Shown piece by piece: positions 1 through 9,691 of a stretch of 64,000 bases of DNA. This DNA is from Candidatus Mnemosynella biddleae. GTDB taxonomy: Archaea; Halobacteriota; Archaeoglobi; Mnemosynellales; Mnemosynellaceae. Under the pieces are notes generated by a model, which was not told where the DNA came from, did no database searches, and saw only the letters and a program-made list of their open reading frames with translations. The translations under genes were made by a program, and so were the position numbers. Numbering within the stretch: position 1 is the first letter of the stretch; each line of letters begins with the position of its first letter. The stretch is from the NCBI GenBank assembly GCA_002011165.2, contig MTMI02000007.1, positions 1 to 64,000 on the forward strand, in the 5' to 3' direction.

Positions 1-1631
<1,631 letters not shown>

Positions 1632-1671
1632 CTGGATTACTCGGCGCAGATTCTGGGCGAAAATCGGTACC

Positions 1672-1762
1672 CTCCTATAGATGCCAAGGTGGCGGAGAGG
1701 CTACGCGGGGGACTGCAGATCCCCTTTACGCCGGTTCAAATCCGGCCCTTGGCTTATAGGAG
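1672..1762 (+). other. Outer helix around tRNA-Cys competing with the 5S stem
   Basis: CTCCTATA (1672-1679) and TATAGGAG (1755-1762) are perfect inverted repeats that flank the tRNA-Cys and would extend its acceptor stem by 8 bp across a small internal loop. Bases 1759-1762 (GGAG) are also the outermost strand of the extended 5S helix, pairing with 1894-1897. Both helices cannot form fully at once. A role in ordering precursor processing is inference. Confidence 0.6.
1683..1754 (+). tRNA. tRNA-Cys (GCA)
   Basis: Acceptor stem GCCAAGG (1683-1689) pairs with CCTTGGC (1747-1753), followed by U73, the discriminator typical of tRNA-Cys. The anticodon arm GGGGA-CTGCAGA-TCCCC carries anticodon GCA. 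The T arm contains GGTTCAAATCC. There is no intron and no encoded CCA. It sits between the 23S and 5S genes, so it is probably cut out of the rRNA precursor. An 8-bp outer helix (1672-1679 with 1755-1762) extends the acceptor stem and shares bases with the 5S terminal helix. Confidence 0.97.
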
Positions 1763-1766
1763 ATGG

Positions 1767-1889
1767 GTTTAGCGGCCAAAGCGGTGGGGAAACTCCTGGT
1801 CCCACTCCGAACCCAGAAGATAAGCCCACCGGCGTTCCGGGTTGTACTGAGGTGCGCGAGCCCTCGGGAAGCCCGGAAAGCTGCTAAGC
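1767..1889 (+). rRNA. 5S ribosomal RNA
   Basis: The 5S core is clear: CGGCCAAAGCGG near the 5' end, the loop region with CCCACTCCGAACC, and the 3' arm GGTGCGCGAGCC. Helix I (1769-1775 with 1881-1887) continues outward without a break to give about 17 consecutive pairs, 1759-1775 with 1881-1897. The mature ends therefore cannot be fixed from sequence; the extra pairs may be a processing stem. The tRNA-Cys 3' end is only 4 nt before this long helix. Confidence 0.93.
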
Positions 1890-1905
1890 CCATCTCCCTT
1901 CATTC

Positions 1906-2661
1906 TTATTTCTCACTCAAAATAAGCTGAGAGACAACTTTTTTAACTCTCTCATAAGCTTTTGAATTTTCTGGGATTTCTAATAGACTTCTTCCTTTCG
2001 AGTTATATTCTGCGATAATTTCATCATAAGGAATAAATCCAAGATAATGCATTTCAGCTCTTTCTGTTACACTCTTCAATTCTTCTTCGAAGTCCTTGTT
2101 TATTTTATTTCCAAGAACATGAAATCTTCTTATCTCTTTCTTTACATTTTCTGCAACTTCTTTAATCTTCTCAATAGTCCTCAAAGAGGTCTTTGAAGAG
2201 TCTGAAACCACTATAAGATCTTCAAGAGCTCCAGAAGTTTTTCTTGATATGTGCTCCAATCCTGCTTCGCAATCCATAAGAATTACATCGTATGAATATT
2301 TTTTCAGTATTATCTCCTCAAAAGCTCTTCTGAGATAGTTGTTGATTGCGCAATAACACCCTTCTTTTTCGCCTCTCCCCATTACGAGCAGATCAAATCC
2401 ATCTTGTTCGTTCTCAAAAATAAGCGTCTCGAAATCTGCTATGAACTTCTCAGGATTTATAGATCCCCCAGTATGTCTTTCAACTACGTCTGCGAGTGTC
2501 GAGTATCTATCTATTCCCAGAACTTCTGGCAGACATTCATTTGGGTCAGCATCCACCACGAGAATTTCGAGATCCTCTTTTAACAATCTTTTCAACATTA
2601 AAGCGACAACAGAAGTTTTTCCCACACCCCCTTTTCCAGCTACTCCAATGCTTTTTGTCAT
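1906..2661 (-). CDS. cooC: CooC-like P-loop ATPase (nickel insertion accessory protein)
   Basis: 251 aa. The deviant Walker A GKGGVGKT is at residues 9-16 and a CYC pair at 102-104. Those two cysteines are the metal- and dimer-binding cysteines of CooC proteins, which use ATP to load nickel into the C cluster of CO dehydrogenase. DADPN (about 38-41) and VILMDCEAG follow the MinD/SIMIBI fold. It is the last gene of a minus-strand unit and overlaps the upstream cyclophilin-like gene by 4 bp (ATGA). It ends 9 bp from the 5S helix, convergent with the rRNA genes. No CO dehydrogenase gene is in the window, so its client is inferred from family only. Confidence 0.85.
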   Translation of the reverse strand: MTKSIGVAGKGGVGKTSVVALMLKRLLKEDLEILVVDADPNECLPEVLGIDRYSTLADVVERHTGGSINPEKFIADFETLIFENEQDGFDLLVMGRGEKEGCYCAINNYLRRAFEEIILKKYSYDVILMDCEAGLEHISRKTSGALEDLIVVSDSSKTSLRTIEKIKEVAENVKKEIRRFHVLGNKINKDFEEELKSVTERAEMHYLGFIPYDEIIAEYNSKGRSLLEIPENSKAYERVKKVVSQLILSEK

Positions 2662-3035
2662 TCCTCAACCCTCTCCACGATAACTTCATCTCCATCTTTG
2701 CATCTCTTCAATTCTCTGAAATCTCCCACAATCTTTCCGAAGACGTTCACAGCAGAAGCTGCTCTTATCTCCCCTTCTCTGCTTATCGGAGTAGGTCCAA
2801 AAAAGAGGCATATCGCCTTTCCCGGGGGCCAGTAAGCTATGTCTCCGAACTCCACAACTTCATCTGCACCCTCTTCAAGCTCAGCAGTTACTTCAGTAGA
2901 GAAGTAGATCTCATCACCCCATCTCTCCGCTTTTGATGTTATTGGAAGAGCTTCCCAGATTTTTCTTGCAGTTTCAGTCTCTCTAAGCTCCCCTTCGACA
3001 GATACATCACCAACTTTAATTTTTATCTTCTTCAT
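2658..3035 (-). CDS. Cyclophilin-like fold protein
   Basis: 125 aa. It matches the small archaeal/bacterial family with a cyclophilin-like beta barrel (the TM1367 type as I remember it). Marks are ARKIWEALPI near residue 23, the GDIAYWPPGKAICLFFGPTP stretch at about 83-102, and the FGKIVGD turn near 119 bp from the end. The family has no proven reaction. The gene overlaps the dehydrogenase before it by 20 bp and cooC after it by 4 bp, so all three are likely translated from one message. No signal peptide or membrane segment is seen, so it should be cytoplasmic. Confidence 0.75.
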   Translation of the reverse strand: MKKIKIKVGDVSVEGELRETETARKIWEALPITSKAERWGDEIYFSTEVTAELEEGADEVVEFGDIAYWPPGKAICLFFGPTPISREGEIRAASAVNVFGKIVGDFRELKRCKDGDEVIVERVEE

Positions 3036-3975
3036 CTTTTATCACCTCTCTGTTCACGATATTTGGGGGAGTCATTCCTTTTAAACCTATCAGAAGATTT
3101 TCGACAGCACATCTTGCCATCTCTCTTTCTGCTTTTTCAGATGCGGTTCCTATATGTGGTGTTATGACAACATTGTCCATTTCCTTCAACTCCTCACTGA
3201 TCTCGGGTTCAAATTCAAAGACGTCGAGTGCAGCACCTCCAATCCTCCTCTTCTTCAGTGCTTCTACAAGAGCCCTCTCGTCCACAACCTTTCCTCTTGA
3301 AGTATTTACAAAAATTGCATCACTCTTCATTTTTTCGAACTCTTTTCTTGAGAACATGTGGTAAGTCTCCTTGGTAAGAGGAACATGGACGCTGATGAAA
3401 TCTGAAATCTCAAGAAGTTCGTCGAATTCAACAAATCCACTCTCATCACTCCTTCTCGAATAATGGATAACTTTCATGTTGAATCCCTTGGCTCTTCTAG
3501 CAACCGCTCTTCCTATTCTCCCAAATCCCACAATTCCTAGAGTTGAACCGTAGATATCTTTCCCCATAAAAATATCTTCTTGCCAAGCCTCTTCTCTCCC
3601 TTCTCTTAGATATCGGTCACCTATTGCGATTTTCCTTGCACACGCTATCATCAATCCAAATGTCAGATCTGCTGTTGCTTCGGTTGGAGTGTCAGGAGTA
3701 TTTGTTACCATGATTCCACGTCTCGTTGCGAATTCAACATCAATGTTATCATAACCAGTTGCTTTTTGAGCTATGATTTTCAGGTTTTCAGCCTTTTCGA
3801 GAACCTCTTTCCTGAGGTTATCTGCAGGAACGCTGAGGACAGCATGAGCATCTTTTATTCTCTCGACAAGTTCATCTCTGTCCAGTGGTCTCCCACTGTC
3901 ATTGTAATCTACTTCAAAACCCTTTAGGAGTTTCAGAGCACCTTCATCTATTTTTTTCGTTATGAGAATCTTCAT
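3016..3975 (-). CDS. D-2-hydroxyacid dehydrogenase (glyoxylate/hydroxypyruvate reductase type)
   Basis: 319 aa, a normal length for the D-isomer-specific 2-hydroxyacid dehydrogenases, which reduce 2-oxoacids with NAD(P)H. The Rossmann motif GIVGFGRIGRAVARR is in the middle. The catalytic Arg is in VNTSRGKVVDE, the Glu in FEFEPEI and the His in ITPHIGTAS. The substrate cannot be read from sequence; glyoxylate, hydroxypyruvate or another 2-oxoacid are possible. It overlaps the ACT-domain gene upstream by 4 bp and the cyclophilin-like gene downstream by 20 bp. A class V aminotransferase at 36.5 kb could supply hydroxypyruvate or glyoxylate, but that link is inference. Confidence 0.85.
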   Translation of the reverse strand: MKILITKKIDEGALKLLKGFEVDYNDSGRPLDRDELVERIKDAHAVLSVPADNLRKEVLEKAENLKIIAQKATGYDNIDVEFATRRGIMVTNTPDTPTEATADLTFGLMIACARKIAIGDRYLREGREEAWQEDIFMGKDIYGSTLGIVGFGRIGRAVARRAKGFNMKVIHYSRRSDESGFVEFDELLEISDFISVHVPLTKETYHMFSRKEFEKMKSDAIFVNTSRGKVVDERALVEALKKRRIGGAALDVFEFEPEISEELKEMDNVVITPHIGTASEKAEREMARCAVENLLIGLKGMTPPNIVNREVIKDEEDKN

Positions 3976-4406
3976 ATTCTGCTGATTTCATCTTCGGTGA
4001 CTACCTTTATTCCGTTCTTTTCGAGAAGTTCCACAGCTCTTTCCGTGTCATCCACTCTTATAATTAAGATTGCTTTTTCATGCGGAGTCAAAAATGAATA
4101 AGCGTAATCTATATTCACATCGTTGTCTCCAAGAACTCCTGCAATTTTGTAAAGTTCTCCTGGAACATCTCTTATCTCCGCCCCTATAACTCCTGTGACG
4201 GAGACGGTAAAACCTTTTTCACTGAGAACTTCATAAGCTTTCTGAGTATCATCAACAACCATTCTGATAACACCAAAATCTCCTGCTTCAGCTATGGTTA
4301 AAGCTCTTATATTTACTTTTGCCTCTCCAAGGACTCTCGCAACAGTTGCAAGCTTCCCGGGTTTATTCTCTGCAAAGAGAGAGATCTGTCTTATAACCTT
4401 TTCCAT
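3972..4406 (-). CDS. Tandem ACT-domain amino-acid-binding protein
   Basis: 144 aa from the chosen ATG. Two ACT repeats: ISLFAENKPGKLATVARVLG at the N terminus and VTGVIGAEIRDVPGELYKIA in the middle. Proteins of this kind often sit beside phenylacetate-CoA ligase genes in archaea, as here beside the decayed paaK. ACT domains bind amino acids and regulate partner enzymes. The ATG at 4406 is chosen because AGGTGAG lies 4-5 nt upstream; an in-frame GTG at 4415 falls inside that ribosome site. With paaK dead, the protein has probably lost its usual neighbour but remains open and intact. Confidence 0.85.
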   Translation of the reverse strand: MEKVIRQISLFAENKPGKLATVARVLGEAKVNIRALTIAEAGDFGVIRMVVDDTQKAYEVLSEKGFTVSVTGVIGAEIRDVPGELYKIAGVLGDNDVNIDYAYSFLTPHEKAILIIRVDDTERAVELLEKNGIKVVTEDEISRI

Positions 4407-4417
4407 TAATCTCACCT

Positions 4418-5687
4418 ATATCTCTCTTCTGTCAATCACCTTCTTAGCCTTTCCGTTTGTTCTTGGAATTGTTCTATGCTCAACAAGCTCAGCGTCAACT
4501 CAGAAGTTCAGAGCATTTCTCAAAGCCTCCTCTACTTTTTCTTTGATATTCATGAGATCCAAGACTCTATCACTAAAATACTCCTTTTTCACCTCAACCA
4601 TCACTGCTATCTCATCCAGAAAACCTCTACGATCAAGTATTATCTGAAAATGCTCTCCAACTTCAGGAGTCTGCATAAGAACGTGTTCTATCTGACTCGG
4701 AAAGAGATTTAGTCCTCCTGATAATCAGCATATCATCGGTTCTTCCCAAATATCCTCATGATCCTCAATGAGTTCTTCCACATTCGCACTTATCCTCTTC
4801 CAGAACAGTCACATCTCAGTTCTGTATCTGATTAGAGGAATAGCTTCTTTTGTTAGAGTTGTGATAACAAGTCTCTCCCCTTTCTCCAACAGGTTCTCCC
4901 TCTTCATTAACGACCTCCACAAGAAAATGATCTACCCAGATGTGAGGCCGTTTTTGAACTCGCATTCTGTGAAAAGCAGTCCACTCAACTTAGAGTTCCG
5001 TAAATATCGTATACATCTATTCCAGTTGAATCTTCAATTCTCTTCTCCTCTACTCGCTCCAAGGTTCAGCTCCGAGTATTCCAATTCTGAGTTGAGCGTC
5101 CTCTTTTATTGAGACCTCCATTTTTTCCAGCAACTTCAGCTATATAGAGCATATAAGAAGGAATGCATGCAATTGCAGTACTTCCAAGATCCATCATGGA
5201 GTTCAATTTGCCTTTCAGCACTTCCTGTTCCAGTTGGAAGAACAGTTGTTCCAACTATTTCAGCTCCGAATGGAGTCCGAGACCTCCGCAAAAGATCCTA
5301 CCCATAGGAAACCTGAACTAACATCGTCTTTCCCTATCTCTATGGATGTTAAAGCTCTCGCAAGTGATTCGCTCCAGTTCTCTATGTTGTCATCAGTATA
5401 TGCTACAACACTTGGCCTCCCAGAGGTTCCTGAGGAAGCGTGGAATCTAACCACAGCACTCTTAGGAGCTGAAAGCATTCCAAGAGGATATGTATCTTTC
5501 AGATCACTCTTCTTCGTGAACGGAAGCATCGCAACATCCCCTCTCCTCCTTATATCATCAGGTGTAATTCCATGCTCTTTGAATCTCTTTCTGTAGAATA
5601 GAGAGTTTCGATAAGCATGTTCCAAACTCTATCTCAGTCTCTTCATCTGAAGTCTCTCGAGTTCATCTCTGGAAAATTCCAGAACAT
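4418..5687 (-). pseudogene. Phenylacetate-CoA ligase (paaK family), multiply frameshifted
   Basis: Pieces of one adenylate-forming ligase lie in order on the minus strand but in changing frames. They run from an N-terminal SRDELERLQMKRLR followed by TAG, through LEHAYRNSLFYRKRF, the SSGTSGRPSVVAYTDDN P-loop, STAIACIPSYMLYIAEVAGK, AQLRIGILGAEPWSE, LHIWVDHF-like, GERGELVITTL and GRTDDMLI-like, to the C-terminal ELVEHRTIPRTNGKAKKVID. I count roughly eight or more single-base shifts plus stops. The total span (1.27 kb, about 423 codons) equals a full-length gene. It heads the minus-strand unit leading to the ACT protein and cooC. Confidence 0.9.
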
Positions 5688-5812
5688 TAAATCACTGTAA
5701 AGATTCTGTGTGTTATTGCCTGGCAAACTTTTTTTATGTTTTTCGTTCTTCTCGCACTTGAAAAAACAGCGAAAATAACCCCTCATCTCATAACTTAAAA
5801 AGTTTGACAACG

Positions 5813-5820
5813 TTTTTTAA
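5813..5820 (+). promoter_or_regulatory. TATA box, leaderless-type promoter
   Basis: TTTTTTAA lies about 28 nt before the ATG at 5845, so transcription should start at or next to the start codon. No ribosome binding site precedes that ATG. Confidence 0.5.
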
Positions 5821-5844
5821 GATCGAGTATTTTAAATTAACCAC

Positions 5845-6696
5845 ATGGTAATTCCACTTCTGCTCACTCTCATGCTCATCACCTCTCCAATTGGAATCGA
5901 AGAATTCACCTCTTATTCCATTCATCTTCTGGAAAGCGGAGACGCTCTTTTCGTCATCACAGAAAGAATACCTCTTCAGACCAGTGAGGAACTGAAGGCG
6001 TGGGAAGTATTCTCATCAAACTATTCGGTGAGCGATGAGTATGAGAAAATCATATCTCGGGTGGTCCAGGAAGCATCCAATGAGCTTGGAAGAAATATGA
6101 GCGTCTCCGCTTTCAATTCAAGTCTTTACATCTCTCCGGGAATCGGGAAGTCTTATGGGGTCATCGAGTATTCCTTCCTCTGGAGAAACTTCTCCGTGGT
6201 TGAGGGGAATAAACTTTTGTGTGGAGATGTTTTTATCGGAGGACTCTACATATCATCCTCAGAAACACTCACAATATATCTTCCAGATGGATTCTCTCTT
6301 TTAAGTGTATCTCCACCTCCAGATGTGGTGAGTGAAGAAAAAATATCTTGGTATGGTCCCAAGGAGTTTCAGAGTGGAAGTCCTGCAGTAGTTTTGGAGA
6401 AAAACGAAGAATTTTCAGCAATTTTTGCATTGCCCTTAATAGCTGTATTTCTCGCTCTTTTAATCTTGAAAAAATGGAGGATGAGAAACAAAAAACCTCA
6501 AACTCACTCTGACGAGGATTTGATCATGGAACTCCTAAAGGAGAGTGGAGGAGAGATGCTTCAATCTGATATCGTCAGAAGGACGGGATTTTCAAAATCA
6601 AAGGTTAGTATGATGATATCGAAGTTGCAAAAAGAGGGAAAGATCGAAAAAGTGATGAAAGGAAGGGAGAACCTCATAAGATTGAAAAAGTTATGA
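5845..6696 (+). CDS. Membrane-anchored winged-helix regulator with an outside domain
   Basis: 283 aa. A hydrophobic N terminus (about 1-17) looks like a signal peptide. Residues 18-190 form an extracytoplasmic domain with several N-x-S/T sites and no recognised motif. About 191-209 is a transmembrane segment ending in KKWRMRNKK. Residues 224-283 form a winged helix: SDIVRRTGFSKSKVSMMISK then the wing GKIEKVMKG. The topology is that of an archaeal one-component membrane sensor with a cytoplasmic DNA-binding tail. The target and ligand are unknown. It is divergent from the decayed paaK unit and overlaps the 3' end of the Nre gene by 6 bp, tail to tail. Confidence 0.7.
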   Translation: MVIPLLLTLMLITSPIGIEEFTSYSIHLLESGDALFVITERIPLQTSEELKAWEVFSSNYSVSDEYEKIISRVVQEASNELGRNMSVSAFNSSLYISPGIGKSYGVIEYSFLWRNFSVVEGNKLLCGDVFIGGLYISSSETLTIYLPDGFSLLSVSPPPDVVSEEKISWYGPKEFQSGSPAVVLEKNEEFSAIFALPLIAVFLALLILKKWRMRNKKPQTHSDEDLIMELLKESGGEMLQSDIVRRTGFSKSKVSMMISKLQKEGKIEKVMKGRENLIRLKKL

Positions 6697-7860
6697 AAAG
6701 TCGAAAAGAGTTCTTCGTTTGAGAAATTTGATTTTATCTCTCCAGAGACTTTCTGGGGTCTTCAATCTACTTTTCAAATCCTCTAAAGCATCTTCAATCC
6801 TCTCAAACCTTTTACCTCTTTCTTTCATCGTTTTTCTGACCGCTTCTCGAACAACCCACACACCGAGAGGTGCCCAGTACGATGGTCTAATCTCCCTTAT
6901 TGCAATAACACTAGCGCACCTCTTTTGACTCTCTAAATATTCTAAAACAGGCAACCTCGCTGCATAATAGCCTCCTGAGAGCTTTGAATACTCCTTTTTC
7001 CCCCTCTCATTTTCTCTATCTATTTCTATGACCGTAGCGGATAACCAATCTCTCGGCATCCAGATCTCCATAAGCTCAAAGTAAAATCTTCCTGGAATGA
7101 GAACGATTTCGAAGTGATTTCCCATAAGCTCTCCTGAGAATACTCTTATTTCATTGATTTCTGGGTATCTTCGTATTTTATTTATCAGAAATCTTCCGAG
7201 AACATCATCAGTTGCGGTTATTGCCCATCTTGTGGGAACCAGCCTTCTCCTTCTTTCAGATCCCGCAACTCCTGAACTCAGGAGTTGTTCTATATAATAA
7301 TTTGAAAATCCACTTTCATAAAGCTCTTTTATCCACTCTTCAGATCTGAAATCATCTGAAAGAAGATTTTCGACTTTTTTCGGTATCTTTGGATTATCGA
7401 TGAGTCTTAATCTTTTGACATCTCCTGCAATCCCTACGGGTGCAATCACCTCATCAAAGATCTCTCTGATCCGTGGTTCTTTTTCAAACTCCATTTCCAC
7501 ATCGCTCGGTTTTATAGACATTGCAACCTCCTGAATACTTTCAAGAATTCGATCTCTCGCTTTCACATCTCTAAAAGTCCTTCCATGAATCATTGAGAGT
7601 CGGTTTGCTAAAAAATCTGGAATGTCGAGAGATCCCCACTTTTCAGGAGGTTCGAGCATCATGCTCTCCTCTCTAACTCCAAGAGGTCCAATCGAAACTT
7701 TCGGATATCCGAACCTTCCAACAAAAATCGAAGGAGGGGTGATTGCCTCTATCACTCTTTCAAACCTAAGATTTCTCATCGTTCTGAATACATTTCTGAA
7801 AGGACAGTTCTCGCGATGGCAGAGCTCTCTACCCTTGCATCTAATGCAGTTTAACCTCAT
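6691..7860 (-). CDS. nreA: Nre family DNA repair protein
   Basis: 389 aa. The N terminus carries a four-cysteine zinc motif (C5, C8, C14, C19). Typical Nre stretches follow, such as IFVGRFGYPKVSIGP and the C-terminal part with SYWAPLGVWVVREAVRK. The last residues RRTLFDFS resemble a PCNA-interacting PIP box, although the usual first Gln is Arg. Nre proteins are an archaeal family tied to DNA-damage repair through PCNA, and their activity is poorly defined. The start overlaps the stop of the winged-helix gene upstream by 4 bp, which puts it at the end of the btu unit. Confidence 0.87.
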   Translation of the reverse strand: MRLNCIRCKGRELCHRENCPFRNVFRTMRNLRFERVIEAITPPSIFVGRFGYPKVSIGPLGVREESMMLEPPEKWGSLDIPDFLANRLSMIHGRTFRDVKARDRILESIQEVAMSIKPSDVEMEFEKEPRIREIFDEVIAPVGIAGDVKRLRLIDNPKIPKKVENLLSDDFRSEEWIKELYESGFSNYYIEQLLSSGVAGSERRRRLVPTRWAITATDDVLGRFLINKIRRYPEINEIRVFSGELMGNHFEIVLIPGRFYFELMEIWMPRDWLSATVIEIDRENERGKKEYSKLSGGYYAARLPVLEYLESQKRCASVIAIREIRPSYWAPLGVWVVREAVRKTMKERGKRFERIEDALEDLKSRLKTPESLWRDKIKFLKRRTLFDFS

Positions 7861-8465
7861 TCATCTCTCCACCTCTTGATGATAGTGTAAGATGCTGCCC
7901 ACGCTGATTTTTCTGCAGTCTTGAGATCATCTGCAGTTCCAATTAGCAGAACATCTCCATCATCTGCATCAATTTTTTCCACAAGTCCCTTCATTTTCTC
8001 TTTCTCAAAATCTACTCCGGCTATCTCTGCAGAACCATCTTTAAAAACAATTGTTGTTGCACCTTTTCCTCCAGAGAATACTGCTGCATCTCTTTGTTCA
8101 AGTCCATTTGTAACGAGATCCGAAGACTCCTTAAGAAGAATTCCAACATTCTCTTTTCCAAGAGTCAGATCTCCACATTCCAGCCCTCTGTAAATTTTTA
8201 ATCTTTTTCTCACTCTTTTCCACATCTCTTCTCCTTTCTGAGATAACGCGACACCTCTTGGTGTTATTTCAACGATTCCTATTTCAAGAAGCTTTTTGAG
8301 AAGAGTCCTCACAGAACCCTCGCCTATAAGAAGGTGATTGCTAATCTCTCTTCTCGAAAGTCTTCCTTTTTCTTCGAGAAGAGTCATAAGCATGAGCACA
8401 TCATGTTCTCTGAAATACGGCTCAGCTTTCCCCTCTCTCCTTATAATTCTTTCAATCCACTTCAT
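7857..8465 (-). CDS. Winged-helix protein with DUF4443-like C-terminal domain
   Basis: 202 aa. Residues 15-75 form a winged helix (LSRREISNHLLIGEGSVRTL, then a GIVEITPRG wing). The second half contains GLEQRDAAVFSGGKGATTIV and DDGDVLLIGTADDLKTAEKSAWAA-like sequence (the latter near the C terminus) and looks like a small ligand-sensing domain. I recall such archaeal proteins as DUF4443 or similar, with no known ligand. Its start overlaps the btuD stop by 4 bp and its stop overlaps the nre start by 4 bp. A role in controlling the transporter operon is plausible but inferred from position alone. Confidence 0.65.
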   Translation of the reverse strand: MKWIERIIRREGKAEPYFREHDVLMLMTLLEEKGRLSRREISNHLLIGEGSVRTLLKKLLEIGIVEITPRGVALSQKGEEMWKRVRKRLKIYRGLECGDLTLGKENVGILLKESSDLVTNGLEQRDAAVFSGGKGATTIVFKDGSAEIAGVDFEKEKMKGLVEKIDADDGDVLLIGTADDLKTAEKSAWAASYTIIKRWRDE

Positions 8466-9691
8466 TCTTCCCCCTCAAGAATTTTAATAATCTCCTCAAC
8501 TCCTCTCACTCTTAAAGCACCTTCTCGAATCTTCTCCCAGAGCTTTTTACCCTCTCCTCCGGTGAAATCCCTCTCCTCTATCGGAGGGCCATCCATCACT
8601 ATAATTCTTTTCTTTCCCACAAATTTAAGTGTGCTCTTGAGGTTTTCTAGATTCCCCTTTCCGAGAGCAAAAGGTGCCACCACTATCACATCTGCATCTT
8701 CCATCATCTCTTCGTTCATTTTGGCTCTTTCTCTGCTTATTGGAGAAAAAGGAGCTTCTTCGATGATCTCTATATTTAAATTTCTTGCGAATTCGTGATC
8801 ACTATCCAAAACGTTGAGAACTCCCACACTCACATCAACTCCTTCTTCCCAGAGTTTTCGAATGATCTCAATTCCACTTCCCCCTCCGCAAATCACATGG
8901 ACTCTCTTCTCTACTCTCTTACTTCTTTTTGGAATTCTTGAGACAAAGATCCTTCCGGTGAACGGGTTTTTACTCACCTTCGCGTCAATTTTGAAAACTC
9001 TTTTTATGTTCTCCTCAGTAAGAACCTCTTCTGGAGAACCCTCTGCGAGAATCCTTCCATCTCTCATCATCAGAATTCTGTCTGCAAACTCCGAAGCAAG
9101 GTTCACATCATGAATACTGCAAAGAATTCCAGTGGACTTTCTCAGTTTTTTCGTCAGAGAGAAGATTTCGATCTGATAGTTTATATCCAGATGAGCAGTT
9201 GGTTCGTCCATCAGTAGAAACTCTGGATCTTGAGCAAGAGCTCTTGCAATGATGACTCTTTGTCTCTCTCCTCCACTCAGCTCATCAATTTTTCTCTCTC
9301 TTAGATTATACGTTTCAGTCATCTCCATAGCTCTCCTTACCATCTCTCTGTCTTCCTCACTCTCTCTCCGGAATCTCGAAAGATAGGGCAATCTTCCCAT
9401 CATCACGATGTCATAAGCTCTGTATGAGAACTCCACATATGTGTTCTGAGGAACGACTGCTATCTTTTTTGCCCTTTCCTTAAAACTCATTTCGAGCAAA
9501 GGTTTGCCATTGAGTAGAATTCTCCCCTTAAATACATCCGCAAATCCTCCTATCGCTCTTATCAGTGTTGTTTTTCCGCTTCCGTTCGGTCCGAGGAGAC
9601 ACACGAGTTCCCCCTTTTCAATTGATAGTGAAACATCTCTAAGAACAATTTTGTTACCATAGCCAGCAACAAGTCCATTTATTTCTAGCAC
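8462..9691 (-). CDS. btuD: Cobalamin/iron-siderophore ABC transporter ATPase with C-terminal extension
   Basis: 409 aa. ATPase domain (1-about 255): Walker A GPNGSGKT at 34-41, signature LSGGERQR, Walker B FLLMDEPTAHLD. Import ATPases of the FecE/BtuD family are usually about 250-270 aa. Here a further 150 residues follow, starting HVICGGGSGIEIIRKL and containing DADVIVVAPFALGKGNLENL and IVMDGPPIEE. The extra part looks like a separate alpha/beta domain; I recall similar long ATPases in other euryarchaea but know no function for it. Substrate is either a corrinoid or an iron chelate. The neighbouring B12-dependent reductase favours a corrinoid. It follows btuC with no gap. Confidence 0.85.
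   Translation of the reverse strand: MLEINGLVAGYGNKIVLRDVSLSIEKGELVCLLGPNGSGKTTLIRAIGGFADVFKGRILLNGKPLLEMSFKERAKKIAVVPQNTYVEFSYRAYDIVMMGRLPYLSRFRRESEEDREMVRRAMEMTETYNLRERKIDELSGGERQRVIIARALAQDPEFLLMDEPTAHLDINYQIEIFSLTKKLRKSTGILCSIHDVNLASEFADRILMMRDGRILAEGSPEEVLTEENIKRVFKIDAKVSKNPFTGRIFVSRIPKRSKRVEKRVHVICGGGSGIEIIRKLWEEGVDVSVGVLNVLDSDHEFARNLNIEIIEEAPFSPISRERAKMNEEMMEDADVIVVAPFALGKGNLENLKSTLKFVGKKRIIVMDGPPIEERDFTGGEGKKLWEKIREGALRVRGVEEIIKILEGEE

Noticed and set aside
4294-5596. Plus-strand ORFs of 78-120 codons over the paaK region
   Set aside because: The minus strand gives clear ligase blocks in order; the plus frames are complements of these and look like nothing known.
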